DNA of 54,089 nt from Rubneribacter badeniensis (GTDB lineage: Bacteria; Actinomycetota; Coriobacteriia; Coriobacteriales; Eggerthellaceae): NCBI RefSeq assembly GCF_002899695.1, contig NZ_PPEL01000010.1:1-54089 (forward strand). The letters are read 5' to 3'. Shown here one piece after another: positions 44,156 through 52,372 of this stretch. The position numbers were made by a program, and so were the translations under genes. The number at the start of each line of letters is the position of its first letter. Within the stretch, counting starts at the first letter, position 1. Below the pieces are notes generated by a model. The model was not told the origin of the DNA, made no database searches, and saw only the letters and a program-made list of their open reading frames with translations.

Positions 44156-44798
44156 TCGTTTCGGATGCGGCCTCTTGGACGAGGCTCCCTGGCTCCTTTC
44201 CGTGGTTGCGCGTCGTTCGAGGGCTCCCTCTTTGCGCGTGCAGGAGCGCGTGGCCCGCGAAGGGCGAGGTGAGGACGCATGCGGCGCGGTGTCTCTTCGC
44301 GTTCGAGGACTCCTTGCCGAGCTTTCATCCGGCTGCTTGCGCATGGCCGGTGCCCGCCTTGCTCCGCGGGCGGCCAAATGGGCGCTTCCATTCGATTCTT
44401 TCCGTGCGTTCGCGAAGGCGTGCGCGGTTCGCAAGAAATCGACCGCGCACGAAAACGAGGGTAGGGGCTTCCACTCGGCGTATGAGGCTTTCCTTTGCCT
44501 CCCTTCCCGGAGCTTCGCGCCCGCCAGGGTGTGCGGCTTGCGAGAAACGTGCGGGCGCAACGGGCGAGGGGCGCGGCGCTCTTCGCCCTTTCCCGTCGCA
44601 CTCCCTTTGCTTCGCCCCCCCCCCTCCCTCGAATTCCCCGTTTGCGACCTGCTCTGTTCTTGATCCCATTCAAGAAACGGTTGAACCATTCCATCGTGAC
44701 TTCCCATAGATGATTCTTTCGTCATACTAATTATTTTGCAGCAGGGCGGTCGCCCTGCGTCACACGATGGGGACAACGTTTTGGATAGGAGGAGCCCT
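44156..44798. other. intergenic region with hairpins and a C10 tract
   Basis: About 640 bases with no convincing gene. It contains stems CGTGCGCGGT with ACCGCGCACG (44419-44428, 44442-44451) and GCGCCCGC with GCGGGCGC (44517-44524, 44551-44558), a C10 homopolymer (44615-44624), a hairpin TTCTTGA-TCCCAT-TCAAGAA (44658-44677) and a candidate promoter, TTGAAC (44681) with CATAGA (44705), ahead of the binding-protein gene. Confidence 0.5.
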
Positions 44799-45650
44799 GT
44801 GAGGAATGAGAGGGCGCGGGCGCTCGCCGCCTCGCGCGCGTTCGCGGCAATCGCCCTGCTCGTTGCGTTCATCGCAGCGGCGGTGGGGCTGGCCGGTCTG
44901 TCCGGCTGCACTGCCACCGATAGCCAGCAGGAGGGCGGCACGCTGCGCGTCGGCGTGCGCAGCGATATCGTGAACTTCGGATACCTGAACGAGCGGACGG
45001 GCAAGTACTACGGTCTGGAGATCGACATCGCCGAGGAGATGGCGCGGCGCATGGGCTATGCGGACGTGGAGTTCGTCACGGTGACGCCCGACACGCGCAA
45101 GGAGATGCTGATGAACGGCGAGGTGGACTGCCTCGCGGCGTGCTATTCCATCTCCGACACGCGCTTGGAGAACTTCGACTTCTCCCCGGCCTACTACACC
45201 GACGACGCCGTGATCATGGTGGAGAACAGCACGCGCATCACCGACATCGTCGAGCTGGCAGAATGCACGTTCGGCGCCATGTCCGGGTCGAACACCGCGC
45301 CGCAGCTGGTGCTCAAGCTGACCGACTTGGGCTTCACCTCGGGCGCCGACGACATCATGGACTTGGGCGACGACAACCAGTTCGACACCTTCAGGCTCGT
45401 GCAGATGCCCTCGTACGAGGAGCTTTCGCTCGCGCTTGAGGAGGGCCGCATCGACGCCGCCTGCATGGACGGTGCCATCGCCCAAACGTACATGAACGAG
45501 GATCGCTCCCTGCTCGATTTCAGCATATCCGAGCAGGAGTACGGTGTGGCCACGCAGAAGGGCTCGGCGCTCAGCCAACCGGTGGCCGACGCGATCCAGG
45601 CGATGCTCGACGACGGCACCATCGCCGGCATGATCGACAAGTGGAACTAG
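44799..45650 (+). CDS. family 3 solute-binding lipoprotein
   Basis: 283-residue extracytoplasmic binding protein (SBP family 3, amino-acid type). Signal segment ALAASRAFAAIALLVAFIAA, lipobox LSGC, then the binding fold: GTLRVGVRSDIVNFGYLNE, YYGLEIDIAEEMARRMGY, EVDCLAACYSISDTRLENFD, and the hinge-proximal FGAMSGSNTAPQLVL. The GTG at 44799 is chosen for AGGAGG seven bases upstream; an earlier in-frame ATG has none. No ABC permease or ATPase is nearby. Instead a large Cache-MscS channel gene follows after 14 bases, so the protein may deliver ligand to that sensor rather than to a transporter. Confidence 0.9.
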   Translation: MRNERARALAASRAFAAIALLVAFIAAAVGLAGLSGCTATDSQQEGGTLRVGVRSDIVNFGYLNERTGKYYGLEIDIAEEMARRMGYADVEFVTVTPDTRKEMLMNGEVDCLAACYSISDTRLENFDFSPAYYTDDAVIMVENSTRITDIVELAECTFGAMSGSNTAPQLVLKLTDLGFTSGADDIMDLGDDNQFDTFRLVQMPSYEELSLALEEGRIDAACMDGAIAQTYMNEDRSLLDFSISEQEYGVATQKGSALSQPVADAIQAMLDDGTIAGMIDKWN

Positions 45651-45664
45651 GAAGGAGGCCGTCC

Positions 45665-48600
45665 ATGTCCCGTGCATTCAAGATCAAGGCGGTCGTCCTC
45701 GCCGCGTTCGCCGTGGCGAGCGTCGTCTTGATGGGCGTCATCCTCTCGTCGATGCAGGACAAGCTGTCCGTCGACGACTGCACCTCCGACATCCGCTACG
45801 AGATGGAGAGCCTCCCCGGCCTGCTTGCGGCGGCTGACGAGGAGACGGCGCAGAACACCGAGACGTTCGATGCGGTGTATCAGTCCAAGGCCGAAAGCGT
45901 GGCCTTCATGGCGAACAACAACGTGGGTTTCGCGGCCACCGACGCCAAGATGGCCGAGTACCGGGATCTGCTCGGCGTGGGCAACGTGATGGTGGTCGAT
46001 CGCGGCGGCGCCGTGGTGGCCCGCGCCCAGGACACGCGCGCCGATTTCTCTTACGAGCGCTACAACCAGCTGCGCACCGTGTTCGACACGGGCGAGCCTT
46101 CCGAGGCGGTGGAGGTGGAGTTCGACGACGGCGCGACCCGTCTGCGCTACTACGCCGCCCGCATCGATGATAGCCTCATGGTGGTGATCGAGCAGGATCC
46201 CGCCGAGCTGTACCAGCTCGTGGAGGAGACGGGCTCGCTCGACAGCGTGCTCGGCAACGTGAGCGTGGGCCAGGGCGGCTACGTGTTCGCCGTGTCCTCG
46301 CGCGACTACCTCGTGGCCTATCATCCCGACGAGGCCCTCGTGGGCGCCGACGCGCTCGATCTGGGCATCGACGTGGCCGACCTCGAGGACGGCGCCTTCT
46401 CGTGGATGACGGTGAACGGCGAGAGCCTGTACTGCGGCGTGTCGAAGATCGACGACACGTATTATCTGAGCGTCGTTCCCGAAAGCGAGCTGGCCTCCTC
46501 GCGCAACCTCACCGTGGGCGTGATCCTGTTCGTGTTCTTCTCGGTGCTGGCCGTGGTCATCCTCTACGGCCTGTTCGTCATGCGCGAGGACGAGAAACGC
46601 GGCCACAATCCCGAGGACTACGCGAACCTCGGCCCGGTGCGCTTCAACAAGCCGGTGGGCCGAAAGGCCATCGTGCTGTCGTTCGTGGGCTTTCTGGCCG
46701 TGCTCGTGGCCACGTTCTACATGCAGACGCTGTTCTCGCTATCCACCGTGTCCATGAACGCGCAGGAGCGGGCGGCGACCATCGAGGAGGGCATGGCGCG
46801 CACCAACGAGCAGGCGGCCGCGCTGACGGAGCAGTACAACGAGCGCTACCTGAGCAAGGCCGAGGTGGCCTCCTATGTGCTTGACCGCAACGCCGAGCTC
46901 AAGGACAAGGACAAGCTCCAAGAGTTGGCCGACGTGCTGCAGGTGCAGTACCTCTACGTGTTCGACGGCGAGGGCGTGCTGGAGTCCACGAACTCCTCCT
47001 ACACGAACTTCGTGCTGAGCGAGGATCCGGCCGAGCAGAGCTACGAGTTCCGCAAGCTGCTGCAGGGCGTGGACTTTGTGATCCAGGAGCCGCAGCCCGA
47101 CGAGGTGTCGGGCGATCTGCGCCAGTACATCGGCGTGACGCTGCATGACGCGCAGGGCAACGCCGACGGCTTCGTGCAGCTGGGCATCCGCCCGCAGCGC
47201 CTTGCCACGCTGCTTGAGAGCGTGCAGATCGACAGCATCCTCGACGGCGTGAAGATCGGCGCGGAGGGCTTCGCCTTCGCAGTGGACAAGACGGCCGGCA
47301 CGTTCGCCTACCATCCGAACGCCGAGCTGGTGGGCCGTGCGGCCACGAGCTACGGCATGACCGACGCGCAGCTGAAGAACGGCTACAGCGATTATCTGAC
47401 CGTGGACGGCAAGACCTACTACGCCTCGTCGTTCGAGACGGACGACTACTACGTTTACGTGGCGCAGCCCGAGGGCGAGCTTATGACCGAGCGCGTTCCC
47501 CTCACGGTGGCCACCGGCGTGAGCGGGCTTGTGTGCCAGATCATCGTGTTTCTGCTCGTGGCGTTCGAAGTGCGCCCGCGCGGCAGGGCCGTGGCAGACG
47601 CTGCCGCGGTCGGGGGCGCGTCCGGCGACGGCGAGGGCAAGCGCGTCGTGGACGTGACCATGCCCGACGGGCGCACCGCCAAGACCGAGTCGGCGGCGAG
47701 CCGCTGGATCTACCGGTCGCTCGGATGGGGCGACAAGACCGCCGAGCAGCGCGTGCTCACCGTGATCAAGGTGCTCGTGTCCATCTTCGCGCTGGCCGTG
47801 TGCGTCGCGGTGCTGTTCAAGGACGCGGTGTTCCCGCCCGATTCGGTGTTCGCCCACATCCTGGGCGGCAACTGGGAGCGCGGTCTGAACGTGTTCGCCA
47901 TCACGGCGTGCCTCATGATCGCGTGCGTGGTCATGGTGATCACCATGCTCGTCCAGCAGCTGCTGCGCTTGCTGGCAAGCGTGTTCGGCGCGCGCGGCGA
48001 GACGATGTGCCGTTTGTTCAGCAGCTTCATCAAGTACGTGTCCATCATCGGCATGGTGTACTACTGCCTGATGGTGATCGGCATCGACACGACGACGCTT
48101 CTGGCGTCCGCGGGCATCCTGTCCATCGCCATCAGCTTCGGCGCGAAGGACCTCGTGGGCGACCTTATCAGCGGTCTGTTCATCATCTTCGAGGGTGACT
48201 TCCGCGTGGGCGACATCATCCAGGTGGGCGGCCGCACGGGCACGGTGGTGGAGATCGGCGTGCGCACCACGAAGATCAACGACGGCTCGGGCAACATCAT
48301 CATCCTGCGCAACAGCGAGGTGAGCGATGTGGTGAACATGACCAAGGAGCTGTCGTACGCCACCTGCGAGGTGGGCATCGAGTACGGTGAATCGCTCGAG
48401 CGCGTGGAGAACATCCTGGAGAAGGAGTTCCCCAACATTCGCCGTCGCCTGCCCGCCATCGAGGACGGCCCGTTCTACAAGGGCATCGTGGCGCTGGCCG
48501 ACAACAGCGTGAACATCCGCATCGTCGCGCAGTGCCTGGAGAAGAACCGCGGGCAGCTTGAGCGCGACCTGCGCCGCGAGATGAAGCTCATCTTCGACGA

Positions 48601-48757
48601 GTACGACATCTCCATTCCGTTCCCGCAGGTGGTGGTGAACCAGCCGAAGGAGTTCTTGGAGGCGACGCTCGCCGAGCAGATGCGGGCCGACCGCTTCAAC
48701 GCGCAGCAGAAGGAAGCCTCGCGCGACATCGGAAACGAGGAGGAGGACGAGCGCTAA
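45665..48757 (+). CDS. double-Cache sensor fused to an MscS-type channel
   Basis: 1030-residue membrane protein. Membrane helix 7-28; ectodomain 30-280; helices 282-305 and 334-356; second ectodomain 360-610; helix 612-634; cytoplasmic linker; helices near 697-717, 741-765 and 785-805; then the MscS pore helix 808-842 (ASAGILSIAISFGAKDL, then ISGLFIIFEGDFRVGD) and beta/alpha-beta domains to about 980. The two ectodomains look like tandem Cache-type sensors and share endings (WMTVNGESLYC and YLTVDGKTYYA; DDTYYLSVVPESEL and TDDYYVYVAQPEGEL), implying internal duplication. The ATG at 45665 has GAAGGAGG upstream. A ligand-gated channel working with the upstream binding protein is inferred. Confidence 0.88.
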   Translation: MSRAFKIKAVVLAAFAVASVVLMGVILSSMQDKLSVDDCTSDIRYEMESLPGLLAAADEETAQNTETFDAVYQSKAESVAFMANNNVGFAATDAKMAEYRDLLGVGNVMVVDRGGAVVARAQDTRADFSYERYNQLRTVFDTGEPSEAVEVEFDDGATRLRYYAARIDDSLMVVIEQDPAELYQLVEETGSLDSVLGNVSVGQGGYVFAVSSRDYLVAYHPDEALVGADALDLGIDVADLEDGAFSWMTVNGESLYCGVSKIDDTYYLSVVPESELASSRNLTVGVILFVFFSVLAVVILYGLFVMREDEKRGHNPEDYANLGPVRFNKPVGRKAIVLSFVGFLAVLVATFYMQTLFSLSTVSMNAQERAATIEEGMARTNEQAAALTEQYNERYLSKAEVASYVLDRNAELKDKDKLQELADVLQVQYLYVFDGEGVLESTNSSYTNFVLSEDPAEQSYEFRKLLQGVDFVIQEPQPDEVSGDLRQYIGVTLHDAQGNADGFVQLGIRPQRLATLLESVQIDSILDGVKIGAEGFAFAVDKTAGTFAYHPNAELVGRAATSYGMTDAQLKNGYSDYLTVDGKTYYASSFETDDYYVYVAQPEGELMTERVPLTVATGVSGLVCQIIVFLLVAFEVRPRGRAVADAAAVGGASGDGEGKRVVDVTMPDGRTAKTESAASRWIYRSLGWGDKTAEQRVLTVIKVLVSIFALAVCVAVLFKDAVFPPDSVFAHILGGNWERGLNVFAITACLMIACVVMVITMLVQQLLRLLASVFGARGETMCRLFSSFIKYVSIIGMVYYCLMVIGIDTTTLLASAGILSIAISFGAKDLVGDLISGLFIIFEGDFRVGDIIQVGGRTGTVVEIGVRTTKINDGSGNIIILRNSEVSDVVNMTKELSYATCEVGIEYGESLERVENILEKEFPNIRRRLPAIEDGPFYKGIVALADNSVNIRIVAQCLEKNRGQLERDLRREMKLIFDEYDISIPFPQVVVNQPKEFLEATLAEQMRADRFNAQQKEASRDIGNEEEDER

Positions 48758-48792
48758 GGTCGCTCAGGTCGCAAGCGCGATTCGTGTTTGAC

Positions 48793-48829
48793 GAGCGCCC
48801 GCCGCCTTCTTAGAGGGCGGCGGGCGCTC
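48793..48829 (+). terminator. strong hairpin terminator after the Cache-MscS gene
   Basis: A 14-base perfect stem GAGCGCCCGCCGCC (48793-48806) with GGCGGCGGGCGCTC (48816-48829), followed by TGCTTTG. It lies 36 bases after the stop. Confidence 0.75.
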
Positions 48830-48906
48830 TGCTTTGCAGGGAGGGAGGGCGACGGCTTCCACCGTCCCCCTGCCACGCCCCTGCCGCACTTACGCTCTCG
48901 TCGCGC

Positions 48907-48966
48907 GCACTGTCGCCCCGAAGGCACGGTTTTCATCCGCAAACCGTGCCTTCGGGGCGACAGTGC
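48907..48966. repeat. 26-base perfect inverted repeat
   Basis: Arms 48907-48932 and 48941-48966 are perfectly complementary (core CACTGTCGCCCCGAAGGCAC) around an eight-base loop, TCATCCGC. A second hairpin GCCGTC-CGCAA-GACGGC follows, and outer flanks GTCGCGC/GCGCGAC extend the symmetry. It lies between two operons and has no T-run. It could be a mobile palindrome or a structural signal. Confidence 0.9.
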
Positions 48967-49088
48967 CGTCCGCAAGACGGCGCGACGGCAGTGGCGATTC
49001 GCAGGCGCGTTCGCGGCCCTTCTGCTTTCGTTGAGAGAAAATCTCGCGTGCGGGGCGAAAAGGGTCATGCGCTTCGCGGCGGCTGTGC

Positions 49089-49258
49089 TATACTAATACG
49101 GCTTGTAGGGCGAGCCCTGCAAGTGAACGGTATTGTAGGCCCCCGAGACATGTTTGTTGCACTGCTGGACGGCAAGTTTCTTGCACGAAGCGAACATGGT
49201 ACGAGCAATCAATCATGACGAAGGGTCCCCGACGAGAAGGAACTGAAAGGGGTCCGTT
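49089..49258 (+). promoter_or_regulatory. structured leader of rpsA
   Basis: TATACT (49089-49094) is the likely -10, giving a leader of about 155 nt. It contains a hairpin CTTGTAGGG-CGAG-CCCTGCAAG (49102-49123), a longer imperfect stem ACATGTT...AACATGGT (49148-49201) and a 15-codon reading frame (49215-49262) whose TGA overlaps the rpsA start. Such a leader is a candidate for S1 autoregulation. Confidence 0.45.
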
Positions 49259-50452
49259 TTGACCGAGATCAAGAACACGTCTGTCATCGACTTCGAGGAC
49301 ATCTCCGATGCTGACATGAACGCGATGATCGACGGCACGCTGACCGAGTTCGACGAGGGCGACCTGGTCGACGGCACGGTCGTCAAGATCGAGCACGACG
49401 AGGTGCTCGTGGACATCGGGTTCAAGAGCGAGGGCGTCATCCCCTCCCGCGAGCTGTCCATCCGCAAGGACGCCGACCCGTCCGACATCGTGGAGCTGGG
49501 CGAGAAGATCGAAGCTCTCGTGCTCCAGAAGGAAGACAAGGACGGTCGTCTGATCCTGTCCAAGAAGCGCGCCGAGTACGAGCGTGCATGGATTCGCGTC
49601 GAAGAGAAGTTCAAGGCCGGCGAAGTGGTCACCGGCGAGGTCATCGAGGTGGTCAAGGGCGGCCTCATCCTCGACATCGGTCTGCGCGGCTTCCTGCCGG
49701 CGTCGTTGGTGGACCTTCGTCGCGTCAAGGATCTCGACATGTACCTCAACACCGAGATCGAGGCCCGCGTCATCGAGATGGATCGCAACCGCAACAACGT
49801 CGTGCTGTCCCGCCGCGTGCTGCTCGAGGAGGGCCGCAAGAACGAGCGCGCCGAGATCCTCGCGAAGCTGTCGAAGGGCATGCGCCTCAAGGGCACCGTC
49901 TCCTCGATCGTCGACTTCGGCGCGTTCGTCGACCTCGGCGGTATCGACGGCCTGGTGCATATCTCCGAGCTGTCGTGGAACCACGTCAACCATCCCTCCG
50001 AGGTCGTCAAGGTGGGCGACGAGGTGGAGGTCGAGGTGCTCGACGTCGACCTGCAGCGCGAGCGCATCTCGCTCGGCCTCAAGCAGACGACGGAGGATCC
50101 GTGGATCAAGCTCGTCGAGAGCTATCCGGTGGGCTCCATCGTGGACGGCAAGGTGACCAAGATCGTGCCGTTCGGCGCGTTCATCGAGCTGGGCCAGTCC
50201 ATCGAGGGTCTTGTGCACATCTCCGAGATGGCCATGCGCCACATCGACACCCCGGCTCAGGTCGTGAAGGCCGGCCAGGAGGTCAAGGTGAAGGTCATGG
50301 AGATCAACCCCGATCGTCGCCGCATCTCGCTGTCCATGAAGGCCGCTGCGGCCGAGCTGGGCTTCGAGATCGAGGTGGACGAGTCCATCCAGGCCGAGGA
50401 GAAGCCGGCCAAGAAGAAGGACGCTCCTGCCGAGGAGCAGGCTGCGGAGTAA
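49259..50452 (+). CDS. rpsA: 30S ribosomal protein S1
   Basis: 397-residue RNA-binding protein with four S1 domains at about 37-106, 124-189, 210-278 and 295-364; the last two have the sharpest signature (VDFGAFVDLGGIDGLVHISE and VPFGAFIELG). The acidic N-terminus resembles other actinobacterial S1 proteins. The Lys/Glu/Ala-rich tail is normal. The start is a TTG with GAAAGGGG eight bases upstream; the overlapping TGA of a 15-codon leader frame suggests translational coupling. Actinobacteria normally have coaE directly after rpsA; here mnmA lies between. Confidence 0.95.
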   Translation: MTEIKNTSVIDFEDISDADMNAMIDGTLTEFDEGDLVDGTVVKIEHDEVLVDIGFKSEGVIPSRELSIRKDADPSDIVELGEKIEALVLQKEDKDGRLILSKKRAEYERAWIRVEEKFKAGEVVTGEVIEVVKGGLILDIGLRGFLPASLVDLRRVKDLDMYLNTEIEARVIEMDRNRNNVVLSRRVLLEEGRKNERAEILAKLSKGMRLKGTVSSIVDFGAFVDLGGIDGLVHISELSWNHVNHPSEVVKVGDEVEVEVLDVDLQRERISLGLKQTTEDPWIKLVESYPVGSIVDGKVTKIVPFGAFIELGQSIEGLVHISEMAMRHIDTPAQVVKAGQEVKVKVMEINPDRRRISLSMKAAAAELGFEIEVDESIQAEEKPAKKKDAPAEEQAAE

Positions 50453-50473
50453 CCTCTCGCGCAGGGTGAGCGA

Positions 50474-50506
50474 AGCGGGGCCGACCTCTGTCGGCCCCGC
50501 TTTTTC
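50474..50506 (+). terminator. Rho-independent terminator after rpsA
   Basis: AGCGGGGCCGA, loop CCTCTG, TCGGCCCCGCT, then TTTT. A textbook terminator 22 bases after the rpsA stop. Confidence 0.9.
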
Positions 50507-50536
50507 GTTCGGGAGCCAATTGAAAGGAGGGCGGCC

Positions 50537-51595
50537 ATGGCGCGCGAAGGCCGCATCGCGCTCGGGATGAGCGGTGGCGTGGACAGCGCGGTGTCGGCGG
50601 CGCTGCTCATGCGCGCCGGATACGAGGTGGTGGGGGTGACCTGCCGCTTCCATGACGACGAGGCATCTGCCGCTGCCGCTTCCGACGCCGCCGCCGTATG
50701 CGGGCGGCTCGGCATCGCGCATGTGGAGCGCGACTGCACGGGAGCGTTCGAGCGCCAGGTGGTCGCGCCGTTCGTCGACGCGTACGGGCGCGGCCTCACG
50801 CCGAGCCCCTGCGTCGGGTGCAACGCCGCCTGCAAGCTGCCGGCGCTCGTGGCGGTTGCGGACGATCTGGGCTGTGCGCGCGTGGCCACCGGTCATTACG
50901 CGCGCATCGCGCAGCTTCGGGAGACCGGGCGCTTCGTGGTGAAGACCGCTCTCGATGCGCGCAAGGATCAAAGCTACATGCTCGCGCTGCTCTCGCAAGA
51001 GCAGCTTGCGCGCCTGACGCTCCCGCTCGGTGCCATGACGAAGCCTGAGGTGCGCGTCTTGGCTGCCGACCTGGGCCTCTCTGTGGCCGAGAAGCCCGAG
51101 AGCCAGGACGTCTGCTTCATCGAGGGCGACTACCGCGATTTTTTGCGGGCACGGGGTGCGGCGGGCGAACCGGGCGACATCGTGGATCGCTCGGGAAGGG
51201 TGCTCGGGCGGCATGCGGGGCTGCCCGGCTACACGGTGGGGCAGCGCAAGGGCATCGGCATCGCCGCCGCCGCGCCGTACTACGTGGTGGAGAAGCGCGC
51301 GGACTCCAACGAGCTGGTGGTGGGGTTCGCCGAGGAGGCGCTTGCGAAAGCGGTGCGCACGGGGCGCATGAACTGGCAGGCGTTCGCCACGCTGGACGGT
51401 CCGCGCGCCGCGATGGCGAAACTGCGCTACCGAAGCCGCGCGACACCGTGTATCATAGAACCGCAAAACGGACAAGGCGTGCGTATCGCGATGCGAACGC
51501 CGCAGCCGACGACGGCACCGGGCCAGTATGCCGTTCTGTACGAGGGCGACACCGTGCTCGGGGGCGGCATGATCGAGGAGGTAGAGCAAGCATGA
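50537..51595 (+). CDS. mnmA: tRNA-specific 2-thiouridylase
   Basis: ATP-dependent enzyme that inserts sulfur at U34 of Lys, Glu and Gln tRNAs; 352 residues. The PP-loop is GMSGGVDSAVSAALL, the first catalytic Cys region reads TPSPCVGCNAACK where most homologues have PNPDxxCN, and the second Cys lies in ESQDVCFIEGDYRDFL. PGYTVGQRKGIGI and YVVEKRADSNELVVG complete the central domain. AAAGGAGGG lies before the ATG. The stop overlaps the coaE start (ATGA). The extra Cys in the first site is unusual but keeps the CN pair. Confidence 0.94.
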   Translation: MAREGRIALGMSGGVDSAVSAALLMRAGYEVVGVTCRFHDDEASAAAASDAAAVCGRLGIAHVERDCTGAFERQVVAPFVDAYGRGLTPSPCVGCNAACKLPALVAVADDLGCARVATGHYARIAQLRETGRFVVKTALDARKDQSYMLALLSQEQLARLTLPLGAMTKPEVRVLAADLGLSVAEKPESQDVCFIEGDYRDFLRARGAAGEPGDIVDRSGRVLGRHAGLPGYTVGQRKGIGIAAAAPYYVVEKRADSNELVVGFAEEALAKAVRTGRMNWQAFATLDGPRAAMAKLRYRSRATPCIIEPQNGQGVRIAMRTPQPTTAPGQYAVLYEGDTVLGGGMIEEVEQA

Positions 51596-52191
51596 AGAAG
51601 CTGTTCATCATCGGCGGCATGGGCGCCGGCAAGTCGACCGCGCGCAAGGCGCTCGTCGACCAGGGCCTTCCCCATATCGATCTTGACCAGGTGGGGCACG
51701 ACGTGCTTTTGTGGGACACGGTGAAAGGGGAGCTGGTCGAGACGTTCGGCGCGGACATCCTGGGTCCCGACGGCGAGATCGTCCGCAGCGCGCTTGCGGC
51801 CAAGGCGTTCGTGAACCCGGCTGAGACCCGCAAGCTCAACCGCATCACGCTTCCGCGCATCGAGGAGGCGTTCACCGATCGCGTGGCCGAGCTTGAGAGC
51901 GAGGGGCATGTGGCCGTGGTGGTGGAGCATTCCGTGTTCAAGAACCGGCAGACGTCGCTTGCCTACGACGCGGACGTGGTCATGGCGGTGCTCGCGCCGC
52001 TCGACATGCGCATCGAGCGCGCGGTGAAGGCGGGCTGGGAGGAGGCCGACGTGCGCCGCCGTATCGCGCAGCAGATCACCGACGCGGACCGCATCGAGGC
52101 GGCCGACGTGGTGTTCAACAACGACGGCACTCCCGACGAGCTGCGCAACCAGGTGCTGGCCTGGTGGGCCGAGTACTCGAAAGGGCTGTGA
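51592..52191 (+). CDS. coaE: dephospho-CoA kinase
   Basis: Last step of coenzyme A synthesis: phosphorylates dephospho-CoA on the ribose; 199 residues. The P-loop is IGGMGAGKSTARKAL; then IDLDQVGHDVL (substrate Asp), SALAAKAFVNPAETRKLNRI, VVVVEHSVF and ADVRRRIAQQITDADRIEAADVVFNNDG. The usual GLTG start of the P-loop is replaced by GGMG. The overlap with mnmA implies translational coupling. A strong terminator follows. The rpsA-coaE neighbourhood is the standard actinobacterial arrangement. Confidence 0.93.
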   Translation: MKKLFIIGGMGAGKSTARKALVDQGLPHIDLDQVGHDVLLWDTVKGELVETFGADILGPDGEIVRSALAAKAFVNPAETRKLNRITLPRIEEAFTDRVAELESEGHVAVVVEHSVFKNRQTSLAYDADVVMAVLAPLDMRIERAVKAGWEEADVRRRIAQQITDADRIEAADVVFNNDGTPDELRNQVLAWWAEYSKGL

Positions 52192-52198
52192 GGAAGCG

Positions 52199-52227
52199 AA
52201 GGCCCCGGCAGTGCCGGGGCCTTCTTC
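52199..52227 (+). terminator. Rho-independent terminator after coaE
   Basis: AAGGCCCCGGC-AGT-GCCGGGGCCTT followed by CTTCT. It begins eight bases after the stop. Confidence 0.85.
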
Positions 52228-52241
52228 TATGCGGCGACAAT

Positions 52242-52359
52242 GTGACAACGGGGCGGAGATAATGTCACATCCCCTACGACCTCATCATGTGACAACGGTG
52301 TGACAATGGGACGGGGATGTTGTCACATCTCCTGTGACAACGGGGCGGGATGCCGCCAC
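52242..52359 (+). repeat. array of three 27-base GTGACA...TGTCAC repeats
   Basis: Copies at 52242-52268, 52300-52326 and 52334-52359 (the last is one base short and its end has drifted to CCGCCAC), with a half-copy GTGACAACGGT at 52289. Each begins GTGACAA, has a GGGrCGGrGAT core and ends TGTCAC. They fill the gap between the coaE terminator and the convergent permease gene. Confidence 0.9.
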
Positions 52360-52372
52360 ATCTCCTGCGACC

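Noticed and set aside
43933-44694. Long frames on both strands after the Fur-family gene
   Set aside because: Arg/Pro/Ser-rich, overlapping each other and the hairpins; no start signals or motifs.
49101-49123. tRNA-like arm in the rpsA leader
   Set aside because: A single stem only; no acceptor or T-arm signature such as GGTTCGAATCC.
49088-51589. 833-codon minus-strand frame opposite rpsA and mnmA
   Set aside because: It runs through a terminator and two solid genes on the other strand; no domain.
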